Shown: positions 16,465 through 16,806 of the stretch, one piece after another
How the letters are laid out: each line of letters begins with the position of its first letter
Numbering within the stretch: position 1 is the first letter of the stretch
Assembly: GCA_023229525.1 (NCBI GenBank)
Contig: JALNZC010000061.1
Coordinates: 1 to 16,806 of the forward strand
From: Bacteroidales bacterium
Lineage (GTDB): Bacteria; Bacteroidota; Bacteroidia; Bacteroidales; FEN-979
Length of the DNA: 16,806 bases
Reading direction: 5' to 3'
Translations under genes and position numbers: made by a program
Notes under the pieces: generated by a model
Told to the model about the DNA's origin: nothing
Seen by the model: only the letters and a program-made list of their open reading frames with translations
Database searches by the model: none

Positions 16465-16806
16465 TGTCGTCTTTGCCTCTCCATTTTGTTAGAAGATTAT
16501 CATTAGTAAGGAGACTTCGCTCTATTCCTATTAAAGAACTTCTTCGCTACTATTCTCCTATCCGACTCCCTCTCATCTTCGGTTCATTTCTCTCGACTTG
16601 CGGGATTATAGAACCTACCTTGTTCCGGCCCTTTCTTTCCGGGATGAGGAGCGTATCTCCAGTTGCGTTACATATCCCTGGTACCATGCTGTTGCTACCA
16701 TCCCGCCAGCCGTGTCATTCCGTTTCAGTCAGTTTCGGAGTGACATACTGCCTTCGCTATACGGTTATTAGCTCTGCCTGCAGGATTTAATCACTTTCGA
16801 GACTAC
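16465..16806 (-). ncRNA. 5' part of group II intron RNA (domains I-IV, partial)
   Basis: A 342-bp stretch with no convincing gene on either strand, upstream of the reverse transcriptase start. On the minus strand it contains GAGGGAGTCGGATAGG followed by ATAGTAGCGAAGAAG, a sequence style typical of the RNA just before the ORF in this intron class. A hairpin with 9-bp arms and one mismatch (16714-16722 with 16736-16744) supports structured RNA. The intron start is not located and probably lies past the right edge. Confidence 0.55.

Larger units (their letters stand above)
15005..16806 (-). mobile_element. Group II intron with degraded reverse transcriptase, 5' end probably off the window
   Basis: Reading on the minus strand, the order is 5' intron RNA (16806 to 16465), an intron-encoded reverse transcriptase/maturase (16464 to 15172), a domain V hairpin (15139 to 15107), and a 3' part containing a possible domain VI stem, in which GGGT-GCTGG just after domain V can pair with CCAG-GC-ACCC further on. 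This order is the standard layout of a retroelement-type group II intron with the protein in domain IV. The 3' boundary near 15005 is a guess from the end of the GC-rich sequence before the A-rich leader of the next gene; the 5' boundary (normally starting GTGCG) is not identified. The insertion is in an intergenic region in the same orientation as the downstream gene. Confidence 0.8.

Noticed and set aside
16449..16790. A 113-codon plus-strand frame at the right edge
   Set aside because: It is antisense to structured intron RNA and to the start of the maturase, and has no recognisable protein pattern.

Overview
The window looks like chromosomal or metagenome-assembled DNA from a member of the Bacteroidota. 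The evidence is a FecR anti-sigma factor followed by an STN-type TonB-dependent transducer and a DUF4249 lipoprotein, several secreted proteins with type IX secretion (T9SS) C-terminal tails, a BACON-like domain, and A-rich translation starts without Shine-Dalgarno motifs. I cannot name a genus.

Layout. Positions 1-216 are a pure 8-bp tandem array of 27 units running into the left edge. Positions 264-5822 form a tightly packed plus-strand group: fecR-like anti-sigma factor, TonB-dependent receptor (14-nt overlap), DUF4249 lipoprotein (1-nt overlap), then an unrecognised lipoprotein, closed by a hairpin-plus-T-tract terminator at about 5858-5891. The ECF sigma factor that normally partners FecR is not in the window and would be expected to the left of the array. 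The fecR gene carries a perfect heptamer repeat just before its membrane helix, so slippage there would change the reading frame.

Positions 5974-14976 are all on the minus strand and hold four large exported proteins, each ending in a T9SS-type tail, which is weak in one of them. In transcription order they are: an AT-rich BNR/Asp-box-like protein (13540-14976); a C13 (legumain-like) peptidase fused to a right-handed beta-helix, a TPR-like region and a T9SS tail (10529-13429); a protein with 13 Asp-box repeats at an almost invariant 41-residue period followed by a BACON-like domain (8086-10389); and a T9SS-tailed protein with an Ig-like N-terminus (5974-8073). The last two are 12 nt apart and probably co-transcribed. 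Base composition falls sharply in the two genes to the right.

From about 15005 to the right edge is a minus-strand group II intron: 5' intron RNA (16465-16806, probably running off the window), a reverse transcriptase/maturase reading frame broken by one in-frame TGA, and a recognisable domain V hairpin. The intron ends just upstream of the 13540-14976 gene.

Functionally, the left half is a cell-surface signalling and uptake locus: an outer-membrane transducer, a cognate anti-sigma factor and accessory lipoproteins. The right half is a set of secreted or surface-anchored proteins whose substrates cannot be read from sequence. No previously undescribed system is proven here. The best candidates for follow-up are the possible slippage control of fecR and the C13/beta-helix/TPR/T9SS fusion.
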